Assembly (NCBI GenBank): GCA_910588625.1
Contig: CAJUQN010000084.1
Location: 1 to 11,760 of the forward strand
Direction: 5' to 3'
From: an uncultured Oscillospiraceae bacterium
GTDB lineage: Bacteria; Bacillota; Clostridia; Oscillospirales; Oscillospiraceae
DNA: 11,760 nt
Part shown: piece after piece, positions 1 to 6,291 of the stretch
Numbering within the stretch: position 1 is the first letter of the stretch
Layout: each line of letters begins with the position of its first letter
Notes under the pieces: model-generated
Databases searched by the model: none
What the model saw: only the letters and a program-made list of their open reading frames with translations
Told to the model about the DNA's origin: nothing
Translations under genes and position numbers: made by a program

Positions 1-2
1 AC

Positions 3-380
3 GGCGGCGGCGCCTTCTCCGGCAAGGACCCCACCAAGGTGGACCGCTCCGCCGCTTACGCCGCCCGCTGGGTCGCTAAGAACATCGTGGCTGCCGGTTT
101 GGCGGATAAGTGCCAGGTCCAGCTGGCCTATGCCATCGGCGTGGCCCAGCCCGTGTCCGTCCGAGTGGACACCTTCGGTACCGGCACCGTGGCCGACGAC
201 GCGCTGGAGGCAGCTGTGGATAAGGTATTCGACCTGCGCCCCGCCGCCATCATCAAGGAGCTGGACCTGCGCCGCCCCCTCTACCGTCAGACCGCCGCCT
301 ACGGCCACTTCGGACGCCCCGAGTTGGACCTGCCCTGGGAGAAAACCAATATGATCAACGCCATCAAGGCTGCGCTGTAA
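3..380 (+). CDS. metK: S-adenosylmethionine synthetase, C-terminal part (5' end outside window)
   Basis: Methionine adenosyltransferase makes S-adenosylmethionine from methionine and ATP in the cytosol. The frame is open from the window edge and opens with GGGAFSGKD, the glycine-rich second signature of the family, then KVDRSAAYAARWVAKN. The end, with HFGR followed by LPWEKTN, is the typical C-terminus. About 125 residues are present, so roughly two thirds of the protein lies upstream of the window. A GTG at position 39 lies inside the conserved domain and is not a start. A hairpin terminator follows about 110 bases after the stop. The gene looks intact and is the only clear housekeeping gene here; everything after it is accessory. 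Confidence 0.96.
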   Translation, partial: GGGAFSGKDPTKVDRSAAYAARWVAKNIVAAGLADKCQVQLAYAIGVAQPVSVRVDTFGTGTVADDALEAAVDKVFDLRPAAIIKELDLRRPLYRQTAAYGHFGRPELDLPWEKTNMINAIKAAL

Positions 381-489
381 GCCGTCTACATCAGGACCGC
401 CGCGCTTTAGGGCATGGTCGATAAAGAACCATACAAAAACCTGATAGTTACCGAAAGGCCATGCCAATGTGACACAATTTAACACCCAG

Positions 490-525
490 AAAAGAGCGCG
501 ATGCGACCATCGTGCTCTTTTCATT
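490..525 (+). terminator. Rho-independent terminator downstream of metK
   Basis: The arms are 490-503 (AAAAGAGCGCGATG) and 508-521 (CATCGTGCTCTTTT). They form a 14-bp stem with one G-U pair and a 4-base loop, and the right arm ends in a T run. It lies about 110 bases after the metK stop. Because a strong ribosome binding site follows at 531, it could also act as an attenuator for the next gene, but termination of metK is the simpler reading. Confidence 0.75.
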
Positions 526-545
526 TCCTGAAGGAGGGCCGGGCC

Positions 546-584
546 ATGCCGGAAGTCATTCTATCGGACGATTTCTATGGGTAA
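546..584 (+). pseudogene. First 12 codons of an unknown gene, cut by the IS66 end
   Basis: A consensus AAGGAGG at 531-537 sits 8 bases before an ATG at 546. The reading frame gives MPEVILSDDFYG, then the IS66 terminal sequence GTAAGCG starting at 581 supplies a stop at 582-584. The quality and spacing of the ribosome binding site suggest this was a real start, and that the rest of the gene was lost when IS66 inserted and later deletions occurred. The 12 residues are too few to identify a family. It is not in frame with, or recognisably related to, the flavodoxin fragment on the far side of the insertion. Confidence 0.45.
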
Positions 585-649
585 GCGACAAATCTCCGTG
601 CATCAAAAAGCTCGCTGCCAGGAGTCGCCCTGGCAACGGGGTAAAAAAA

Positions 650-1289
650 TTATGCTTTACAAGAAGCGGGAGCGTTCCAGGGGAGCAGGGACCGCACATC
701 AACTGGTTGAGCCAGATCCATCACAGCGGCAGGGGATAAAAGCCATGTCAGGCAGCGGTAGGGGGCTAATCCATTTTCAAAGGCGGTCTGGATGAGGGAG
801 AAGATCACCGCGCTGCTCTTTGCGCCGCTGGGAGTATTAGCGAACAGGAAATTCTGGCGTTTCAGTTCCTGTTCCTGCCGGTACAGGGGAAGAGCCCAGG
901 ACAAACTTCTGCGCCATGAGATGTGCCGCAGCCTCTGGCGTGGCAAAGCTGCCGGGGATGAAGTTCGGCTCTCTGGGAGCCTTCACCATGGTCGTCTCCG
1001 TATTTTCCTTCTCGCATTTCCGGCAGGCATAGGTGTAGTACCTGTCCTCCACAACCACTGCCTTGGCCGGGACCAGCTTCAAACGCCGGCGTGCTTCCTT
1101 GCCAATTTCGGTCATGGTACTCCCGCATTCCGGGCAGACCAATTCCTCCTCCGGAAGACGGTGTTCCACCACCTCCACCGGTACGTTTTCAGGCAGTTCG
1201 TCCAACGTGTATTCATGCTTCTTGTGCCGCTTATGGGCAGCAACGACCACACTGCCGTCATCTTCTTCCGCAGCCTGCTCCCATTTATT
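650..1289 (-). pseudogene. tnpC: IS66 transposase TnpC remnant (internal deletions and frameshift)
   Basis: On the minus strand, the frame ending at 837 encodes the linker and zinc-binding region of IS66 TnpC: VPVEVVEHRLPEEELVCPECG, then YACRKCE, then the stretch leading to HLMAQKFVLGS. One extra base near 885-892 shifts the frame; the neighbouring frame continues PLYRQEQELKRQNFL. It then jumps directly to FANTPSGAKSSAVIFSLIQTA and ends LPWNAPASCKA, which is the conserved IS66 C-terminal domain. The DDE catalytic core between these two blocks is deleted. The N-terminal coiled-coil region is also missing, since the frame opens just after a stop at 1290-1292 next to the tnpB stop. It is therefore non-functional. 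Confidence 0.85.
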
Positions 1290-1576
1290 TCATGCTGAGC
1301 CCTTCCACAGGCCGGTGTGCAATTGGCTGCTCCACGCTCAGTCCCTCCATCAGCCACCGGTACTGCTGCGCACTTAACTCCCGTGCCTCCGCGCCATTCC
1401 TCGGCCATTGGAAGCTGCCGCTCTCCAGCCGTTTATACAGCAGAATAAAGCCGTTTCCCTCCCAGTACAGTCCCTTAATCCGGTCCCGCCGCCTCCCACA
1501 GAACAGAAACAGCGTATTACTGAATGGGTCCAGCTCAAACTGCTGCTGTACCAGGCTGGCGGCGATTTATTTCATG
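1283..1576. repeat. 12-bp direct repeat flanking the tnpB fragment
   Basis: ATTTATTTCATG occurs at 1283-1294, across the tnpB stop codon, and again at 1565-1576, at the start of the flavodoxin homology. The two copies bracket the tnpB fragment exactly. A perfect 12-base match placed at both deletion junctions suggests that a recombination or slippage event shaped this remnant. Confidence 0.6.
1285..1566 (-). pseudogene. tnpB: IS66 TnpB, C-terminal fragment
   Basis: The minus-strand frame reads LVQQQFELDPFSNTLFLFCG, then RRRDRIKGLYWEGNGFILLYKRLE, FQWPR, and ends in a stop at 1285-1287. This is the conserved C-terminal portion of the IS66 accessory protein TnpB (PF05717 type). About 93 residues remain of the roughly 115 expected, with no start codon. 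An in-frame stop at 1567-1569 marks the junction with flavodoxin DNA. TnpB is a DNA-associated helper of unknown exact role that sits upstream of tnpC in IS66 elements, as it does here. Confidence 0.85.
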
Positions 1577-1983
1577 TGGAGACTACTACGGTCTACCCGG
1601 AGGAATATAACGATCTGATTGCCCAGGCCCGGCAGGAGCAGGATGATGACGCAAGGCCGGAATTGGCGTCCTCCGTGGCGGATATGGATGCCTATGACAC
1701 GGTTTTTATCGGCTATCCTAACTGGTGGGGAACCATGACCATGACCATGACCATGTTTACTTTTTTGGAGAGCTATGATTTTTCTGGAAAAACAGTGGTT
1801 CCATTCTGCACCCATGAGGGCAGCGCCCTTGGAAGCAGCGAAAGCGATATTGCGGAGCTGCTTCCGGATGCCGAACTGCTGGATGGGCTGGCTGTCAGGG
1901 GACAGACTGCCCAAAACCGGCAGGACGAGGCCAGAGAAGCCGTGACCGACTGGCTGAGAGAGGGCGACTTCATTGAGCAGGCA
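1565..1983 (+). pseudogene. Flavodoxin, 5'-truncated by IS66
   Basis: The plus-strand frame reads DLFHVETTTVYPEEYNDL, later YDTVFIGYPNWWGTM, then FTFLESYDFSGKTVVPFCTH and GSALGSSE. These are the middle and C-terminal parts of the short-chain flavodoxins (Flavodoxin_4 type) common in gut clostridia, where WWGTM and FCTHEGS contribute to the FMN site. The N-terminal strand and the FMN phosphate loop are missing, replaced by antisense tnpB DNA. The frame has also lost its stop and runs on into the next gene; a TGA in another frame at 1974-1976 may mark the original end. A four-copy hexanucleotide lies inside. Related genes often carry a lipoprotein signal, but that end is lost here. A functional protein is unlikely. 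Confidence 0.8.
1732..1755 (+). repeat. Four tandem ACCATG hexamers inside the flavodoxin fragment
   Basis: ACCATG is repeated four times at 1732-1737, 1738-1743, 1744-1749 and 1750-1755. It encodes alternating Thr-Met directly after WWG. Related flavodoxins carry a shorter Met/Pro segment at this point as far as I recall, so this is probably replication-slippage expansion in a decaying gene. Confidence 0.7.
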
Positions 1984-2647
1984 GAACCGTCCGGCCCTCA
2001 AAATGGCGGTAGATGGCGCTATGGTGATCCTGCTGCCGCTGCTGATGGCCTACTCCCTGCTGGGGGAAGCTGCCCACGAATGGCTGGGGATCGCTATGTC
2101 GGCGCTGTTTATCCTCCACCATGTTTTGAACCGGAAATGGTATGGAGGTTTGTGCAAGAGACGGTACAGCACCGTCCGCACCCTGAGAGCTGCGACCGAC
2201 CTGCTCCTGCTGGCCGATATGATTGCCCTTCCTGTCAGTGGAGTTATGATGTCCCGTCATGTATTCACTTTTTTGAATGCGGGTAGCGGGATGGCGCTGG
2301 CCCGGACGATTCACCTGCTGGCCTCCTATTGGGGCTTGGTACTGATGAGCTTTCACGCCGGACTGCATGGTGGGGCGGTGATGGCAACGCTCCGCAAAAG
2401 GGCAAACGGCAAATCTGCCGCCCGGACAATGGCCCTGCGCACATTTACCGCTCTGCTGGGGCTATGGGGTATTTTTGCTTTCCTGCGGCGGGAGATCGGC
2501 AGCTATCTGTTTCTGCGAAACCAATTTGTGTTCTTCGATTTCAGCCAGCCGCTGCTTTTCTTTGTAACTGATTATATCGCTGTTATGGCGTTGTTCGCTA
2601 TGGCTGGTCATTATTCCGCCAAGCTGCTGAAACGCCAACATTCGTAA
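1973..2647 (+). CDS. DUF4405-like cytochrome b-type membrane protein
   Basis: The 224-residue protein has about six hydrophobic helices, at roughly 15-31, 36-53, 75-93, 112-130, 155-171 and 193-212. Histidines sit in or next to helices: H35, H49/H50, H114, H128 and H132. The pattern HEWLG...FILHHVLN followed by HLLASYWGLVLMSFHAGLH resembles the paired haem-ligand histidines of small cytochrome b-like membrane proteins (DUF4405 group). A role in moving electrons across the membrane to neighbouring redox proteins is inferred. The TTG at 1973 has a purine-rich AGAGAGGG just upstream; an ATG at 2003 is the alternative. The start overlaps the end of the flavodoxin, and the next gene begins 14 bases after the stop, so it is operonic. 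It looks intact. Confidence 0.8.
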   Translation: MSRQNRPALKMAVDGAMVILLPLLMAYSLLGEAAHEWLGIAMSALFILHHVLNRKWYGGLCKRRYSTVRTLRAATDLLLLADMIALPVSGVMMSRHVFTFLNAGSGMALARTIHLLASYWGLVLMSFHAGLHGGAVMATLRKRANGKSAARTMALRTFTALLGLWGIFAFLRREIGSYLFLRNQFVFFDFSQPLLFFVTDYIAVMALFAMAGHYSAKLLKRQHS

Positions 2648-2661
2648 GGAGTTCAGATTCT

Positions 2662-3428
2662 GTGAAGAAGGGAAAAATAATGATGTTATCTCTCTTGCTG
2701 ATTCCCCTCATACTATTCTCTGCTTGTGGTACACCGCTCGCTCCACCTTCTGTTGAAATAGAGCCTCCCGCCCAGGTGCAGCCTGTTCAGCCGGACGAAC
2801 CGGCAGAGGCCGTCCCCGATCCGGCAGAGCTGCTCTACCAGGGGCAGGCCAGTATGCGTGTCGTGACGGACGAGGGCAAGGTGATCTATATCGACCCCTA
2901 TGTAGGCGAGGGCTACGATTTGCCCGCTGATTTGATTTTGGTCACACACGCCCACTATGACCACAACGGCGTGGACCGCATCGAAAGCCGGAATCCAGAT
3001 TGTCAGGTCATTACCTGGAAGGAAGCGATCCAGAACGGCGAACATCAGGTGTTTGACCTGGGCTACGTCACCGTAGAGGCGGTGGAGGCCGGATACAACC
3101 GCTGGCATGATGTATCTGAGTGCGTAGGCTATGTGCTGACCTTCTCCAACGGGCGCTCCATCTATGTGACCGGGGACACCTCCACCATGGAACAGATGCC
3201 GGATATGGCGGAAATGGAGATCGACTATGCTTTTTCTGCTGTGACGGCGTATTCAACATGGGCCTGGAGGACGCGGCGGAAGCCGCCAAGCTGGTGGGGG
3301 CCAAGCACAGCATTCCTTACCATGTGACGGCCAGAAACGACATTTTCTTTGACCGGACGCTGGCGGAACAGTTCGATGTGGAGAACCGCTTGATTTTAGA
3401 CATAGGGGAAACCCTGCTGGTAGAATAG
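2662..3428 (+). pseudogene. Metallo-beta-lactamase-fold lipoprotein, frameshifted
   Basis: The start is GTG 2662 with AAGGAG at 2646-2651. The first 22 residues form a lipoprotein signal: KKGK, a hydrophobic core, then LFSAC with Cys22 as the lipidation site. A Pro/Glu-rich linker to about residue 55 follows. The hydrolase fold carries HAHYDH at 96-101 (metal site 1) and VTGDTS further on. After DYA, a run of five T (3231-3235) breaks the frame; restoring a sixth T gives FFCCDGVFNMGLEDAAEAAKL, then GAKHSIPYH and a normal end at 3428. So a single-base deletion, or a sequencing error, separates the two halves. The family is UlaG-like/Lactamase_B_3, of unknown substrate. The aldo/keto reductase follows immediately, its ribosome binding site overlapping the stop. 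Confidence 0.88.
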
Positions 3429-3441
3429 GAGGTTATTGTAT

Positions 3442-4464
3442 ATGAGAAAAACCATTTTTCTGGCGGTGGTGGTATTCTGCCTGCTGCTTTCCGGCTGCGG
3501 GGCTGGAAACACAGAGGATACACCGGATGAAACGCCAGCCGCACCAGTCCGGACGCCTGCTTCCGATGAAACGGAAGTGTCTGACAATACCCCCGCTGTG
3601 CCGCCCGCTGGCAGCGGCGAAACCGCTGCTTCCGGCTTTGACCTGGAGCGTAGGACCGTCCTGCTGAACAACGGCATTGAAATGCCCATCCTTGGAATCG
3701 GTACGTTCCGTTTGAGTAACGAACAGGCGGAAAACTCCGTTTATTGGGCGCTGCGGGACGGCTACCGGCTGATCGACACCGCCCGTATCTATGGCAACGA
3801 GGAGGGTGTGGGCCGGGGCATTCAGAAAGCCATTGACGAGGGTCTTGTGACCCGTGAGGAGATTTTCGTCACGACCAAGATGTGGACCTCCGACTTTGAC
3901 AGCGGCGCGGCGGCGATTGACGCCTCCCTACGGCGGCTGAATCTGGATTATATTGACCTGATGATCCTGCATCATTCCCAGCCCAGCAACGATGTAGACG
4001 CTTATAAATCCATGGAGCAGGCGGTGAACCAAGGAAAACTCCGCTCCATTGGACTTTCCAACTACTACACACCGGAGGACTTTGACCGGCTGGTGAACGC
4101 CACTACAATCACCCCGGCGCTGCTCCAGAACGAGACGCATCCCCACTACCAGGGTACTGCTATGAAGGAACATCTGAAACAGTATGGGACTGTCCTGGAA
4201 TCCTGGTTCCCGCTGGGCGGTCGCGGTCATACGCAGGAGTTGTTCAATGACCCCACGATTTCCTCCATTGCGGCGGCTCACAGCAAGACCTCCGCGCAAG
4301 TTCTTCTGCGCTGGCACTTGCAGGCTGGTAATATCGCCATCCCCGGTTCCAGCAATGAGGCGCACATTGCCGAGAACTTTGATATTTTCGACTTTGAACT
4401 GACAGACGCGGAGATGCAGAGAATCGCCGCGATGGATCAGAACAGGAGACACGCTTCCTACTGA
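3442..4464 (+). CDS. Aldo/keto reductase with lipoprotein signal peptide
   Basis: AGGAGG at 3427-3432 lies 9 bases before ATG 3442, which fits better than the TTG six bases earlier. The protein has 340 residues. Residues 1-19 are a lipoprotein signal (LLSGC, Cys19), and residues 20-65 a low-complexity Thr/Pro/Glu linker. From 66 on comes a complete aldo/keto reductase barrel. The catalytic tetrad is visible: D112 and Y117 in IDTARIYGNE, K146 in TTKMW, and H177 in LMILHHSQP. The cofactor loop is IPGSSNEAHIAEN (300-312), where many NADPH-using members have IPKS and an Arg six residues on. Lys is replaced by Gly and Arg by His, so cofactor use may differ. Being membrane-anchored outside the cell is unusual for a nicotinamide enzyme. 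It looks intact. Confidence 0.9.
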   Translation: MRKTIFLAVVVFCLLLSGCGAGNTEDTPDETPAAPVRTPASDETEVSDNTPAVPPAGSGETAASGFDLERRTVLLNNGIEMPILGIGTFRLSNEQAENSVYWALRDGYRLIDTARIYGNEEGVGRGIQKAIDEGLVTREEIFVTTKMWTSDFDSGAAAIDASLRRLNLDYIDLMILHHSQPSNDVDAYKSMEQAVNQGKLRSIGLSNYYTPEDFDRLVNATTITPALLQNETHPHYQGTAMKEHLKQYGTVLESWFPLGGRGHTQELFNDPTISSIAAAHSKTSAQVLLRWHLQAGNIAIPGSSNEAHIAENFDIFDFELTDAEMQRIAAMDQNRRHASY

Positions 4465-4511
4465 TTGCTTCATGCGCCGAAAGATTTCAAGATGATTTTT
4501 TCTCAAAACGC

Positions 4512-4542
4512 TTGACTTGAAGTGAACTTTAAGGAGTATGGT
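4512..4542 (+). promoter_or_regulatory. MerR-type promoter and operator upstream of the decarboxylase-like gene
   Basis: The -35 element TTGACT (4512-4517) and the -10-like TATGGT (4537-4542) are separated by 19 bases. Within the spacer lies the dyad CTTGAAGT-GA-ACTTTAAG (4516-4533), with one imperfect pair. A long 19-20-bp spacer containing a central dyad is the hallmark of promoters activated by MerR-family regulators, which untwist the DNA. No MerR gene is in the window. The promoter drives the gene starting at 4579. Confidence 0.65.
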
Positions 4543-4578
4543 GAACCGGCAAGACTAATTTTGAAAGGAACGGTCATT

Positions 4579-4989
4579 ATGGCAAAAAAACAGACAGCGG
4601 GAAGAAACATTTTGGGCGATCTCGCTCCGAAATTCGCGGAGCTGAACGATGACGTCCTCTTCGGGGAGGTTTGGTCGCGGGAAGATCAACTCTCCCTCCG
4701 TGACCGCAGCATGATTACCATTGCGGCACTGTTCTCGGCGGGGCTGTATCCTCAGCTCAAATCTCATCTGAATTTGGGTAAAGCGCACGGCATTACCAGG
4801 CAGGAGGCTGTGGAGATCGTGACCCAGCTTGCCTTCTACTGCGGCTGGCCCAAGGCGTGGAGTACATTCCCGCTGATCCGGGAGGTTTATGGCGAGGACG
4901 ATGGCGTGGACCCTGATCGGCTGTCCTGCTTCCCTTTGGGAGAGAAAACTGATGCTTTCGCAGGGGGACGTTCGCTTTATGCTGTATGA
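4579..4989 (+). pseudogene. Carboxymuconolactone decarboxylase family protein, 3' end replaced by IS630 DNA
   Basis: ATG 4579 follows GAAAGGA (4564-4570) with a good spacing. Residues 1-107 match the small helical carboxymuconolactone decarboxylase/AhpD-like fold: SLRDRSMITIAALFSAGLYPQ, then LKSHLNLGKAHGITRQE and FYCGWPKAW. Only one Cys (C88) lies near this region, so the CxxC peroxidase pair of AhpD is absent. The stretch FPLGEKTDAFA (118-128) resembles the linker into a C-terminal cupin domain seen in related fusions. Right after it, DNA switches to an IS630 transposase and the frame ends after eight foreign residues at 136. The original protein was therefore probably longer, perhaps with a cupin. 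The truncated core might still fold. Confidence 0.78.
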
Positions 4990-5356
4990 GGATTCCATGA
5001 ATCAGCAGCGCCTGATCCAATTTATGGACCGGCTGATTCGGACCTCCAACCAAAAGGTCTTCCTGATTTTGGACAATCTAAAGGTACATCATGGGAAAAA
5101 GACCGCAGCCTGGCTGGACAGGCGCCAGGATAAAATCGAACTGTTCTTTTTGCCGCCCTATGCCCCGGAGAGCAATCCGGATGAATATCTCAACCACGCG
5201 CTCAAGCTCTCGGTCCATTCTGGCAGCTTGCCTCAGACCAAACGCGATATCCGCCATAAAACAGCTTCTTTTATGCGATCCTTACAACATTGCCATGATA
5301 AGGTCTCCGCTTTCTTTCAACATAGCCGGATTTCCTGCGTTCTAATTCGGGAGTAA
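4958..5356 (+). pseudogene. IS630-family transposase, C-terminal fragment
   Basis: The plus frame (one frame off the decarboxylase) reads QGDVRFMLYEDSMNQQRLIQ, then KVFLILDNLKVHHGKKTAAWL, then FFLPPYAPESNPDEYLNHALK, and ends at a TAA at 5354-5356. ILDN carries the second Asp and NPDEYLN the Glu of the DDE catalytic triad of IS630-type transposases. The N-terminal helix-turn-helix region and the first Asp are missing, since the homology begins at about 4958 inside the decarboxylase gene. A downstream end of the element may lie between 5357 and 5420, but no clear terminal inverted repeat can be paired because the other end is gone. Confidence 0.85.
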
Positions 5357-5427
5357 TACCCTGTCCACCAACCAGGGAATCCATTTTCCCCACTGTCCAC
5401 AATCTTGGGTACAGTTTAATCCCCCCG

Positions 5428-5459
5428 CCGAGAAATGACAAAATTTCTTCGGTGTTTTC
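5428..5459 (+). terminator. Possible terminator after the IS630 remnant
   Basis: CCGAGAAAT (5428-5436) and ATTTCTTCGG (5443-5452) pair over about nine bases with one bulge around a short loop, followed by TGTTTTCTT. The stem is AT-rich and imperfect, so this is a weak call. It would isolate the downstream MarR operon from readthrough. Confidence 0.4.
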
Positions 5460-5526
5460 TTACAATTTCAAATCGGCGTTGACAATATCACTTTTCACCA
5501 AATATCAAGGTGCCAAAATGTTTTCC

Positions 5527-5570
5527 TTGACATTTCATGGTTGGCGCAGTAATATAATTGCAAGGCGCCT
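5527..5570 (+). promoter_or_regulatory. Promoter and probable MarR operator for the Cys/His-rich protein-marR operon
   Basis: The -35 TTGACA (5527-5532) is followed 17 bases later by TAATAT (5550-5555); TATAAT at 5553-5558 is a better -10 but with a 20-base spacer. The perfect palindrome AGGCGCCT (5563-5570) lies just downstream, over the expected start site, with TTGGCGC (5541-5547) as a partial upstream copy. MarR proteins often repress their own operon from such palindromes, so autoregulation is inferred. The ribosome binding site GAAGGAG (5582-5588) follows. Confidence 0.6.
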
Positions 5571-5596
5571 AATAAATTGATGAAGGAGTTTTCAAA

Positions 5597-5800
5597 ATGA
5601 GCGAGGTAATGAACGCCAAGCAGGCGCAGACCTGTCCGCAGTGTGACAACCATTGTCCGGCAGACACCCTCCAGTGCGGCAGAGGCAGGAAATACTTTGG
5701 CGTAACCGATAGCGGTCATGACCATGACCACCATCACGGCCATGGCCATCATGAGCATAAAGACGGGACGCACCGCGAGCACGAGGGTCACAGCAAATGA
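5597..5800 (+). CDS. Small Cys/His-rich putative metal-binding protein
   Basis: The 67-residue protein has two parts. Residues 13-27 hold four cysteines (CPQCDNHC, then LQCGRG: C13, C16, C20, C27) in a zinc-ribbon-like spacing. Residues 41-65 form a tail with twelve histidines interleaved with Asp, Gly and Glu. There is no signal peptide or membrane helix. Metal binding (Zn, Ni, Cu or similar) is inferred from composition only. GAAGGAG lies 8 bases before the ATG. Its stop overlaps the marR start as ATGA, so the two are translationally coupled and probably work together, for example as a metal or redox sensing partner. In some related genomes I believe similar Cys/His segments are fused to the regulator, but I cannot verify that here. 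Confidence 0.8.
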   Translation: MSEVMNAKQAQTCPQCDNHCPADTLQCGRGRKYFGVTDSGHDHDHHHGHGHHEHKDGTHREHEGHSK

Positions 5801-6288
5801 GGGGTGGGTATCACGGGAACAACTGCCGCCATGAGCCCCATATGGGCAGGGACGACCTGGCGGGGAAATTCGAGCGATGTGAACGGCTCCTCTCCCACAG
5901 TTTGGGAAAGCGGCGGGGACAAGGGCGCATCCTGCGCACCCTTTGCCAGCGGGGCGAAATGTCACAAAAGGAGCTCCAGGAATTGCTGGGTATCCAGGCG
6001 GGTTCTATGAGCGAGATTGCTGCCAAATTGGAGGATAAAGGTCTCATCACCCGGGTGCGCAGTGAGGAGGATCGGCGAAAGGTATTCTTGTCCATCACGG
6101 AACAGGGCAGAGACTGGGTGGCCCAAAAGGATGAAGCGCATATTCTGCGCCACCGGGCAGAACTGTTTTCCGCGCTCACACCTGAGGAACAGGCTGTCCT
6201 GGAAACGCTTCTGGATAAGCTGGGCGATGACTGGGTGCGACGATTGGAGCGCCGGGATGACGGCGAGCAAATTCATAAACCATCATAA
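5797..6288 (+). CDS. MarR-family transcriptional regulator
   Basis: The 163-residue protein carries a winged helix-turn-helix: GQGRILRTLCQRGEMSQKEL (41-60), recognition region IQAGSMSEIAAKLEDKGLI (66-84), and a wing with the conserved EEDRRKVFLSITEQG (90-104). The C-terminal helices (about 118-150) would form the dimer interface. The N-terminus, MRGGYHGNNCRHEPHMGRDD, contains one Cys and three His, echoing the neighbouring Cys/His-rich protein. ATG 5797 overlaps the upstream stop (ATGA), so translation is coupled. It probably represses its own operon through the palindrome at 5563-5570. A terminator follows directly, with no transporter or enzyme in the operon, so its ligand and targets elsewhere are unknown. 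Confidence 0.9.
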   Translation: MRGGYHGNNCRHEPHMGRDDLAGKFERCERLLSHSLGKRRGQGRILRTLCQRGEMSQKELQELLGIQAGSMSEIAAKLEDKGLITRVRSEEDRRKVFLSITEQGRDWVAQKDEAHILRHRAELFSALTPEEQAVLETLLDKLGDDWVRRLERRDDGEQIHKPS

Positions 6289-6291
6289 TTT

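Larger units (their letters stand above)
581..1566 (-). mobile_element. Degenerate IS66-family insertion sequence
   Basis: One end is recognisable at 581, where the terminal sequence GTAAGCGACAAATCTCC begins; IS66 ends commonly start with GTAAGC. Reading on the minus strand, a tnpB 3' fragment (1566-1285) is followed by a broken tnpC (1289-650) and then this end. The opposite end, tnpA and most of tnpB are missing: homology to IS66 stops at about 1566, exactly where the flavodoxin fragment begins. At least two further deletions lie within tnpC. The copy cannot encode a working transposase. Confidence 0.85.

Noticed and set aside
411..465. GGCATGG/CCATGCC inverted repeat after metK, with GGCCATGCC again at 542-550
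   Set aside because: Only 7 bases paired around a 41-base loop; not enough to call an IS end or riboswitch.
792..1298. A 168-residue plus-strand open frame
   Set aside because: It is the complement of tnpC; the conserved IS66 sequence is on the minus strand.
1408..2286. A single 292-residue protein on the plus strand
   Set aside because: It is a chimera: the first part is antisense of tnpB, the middle is the flavodoxin fragment, and the end is an out-of-frame reading of the membrane protein gene.
5479..5484. A second TTGACA upstream of the MarR operon
   Set aside because: No acceptable -10 at a normal distance, and the promoter at 5527 is better placed.
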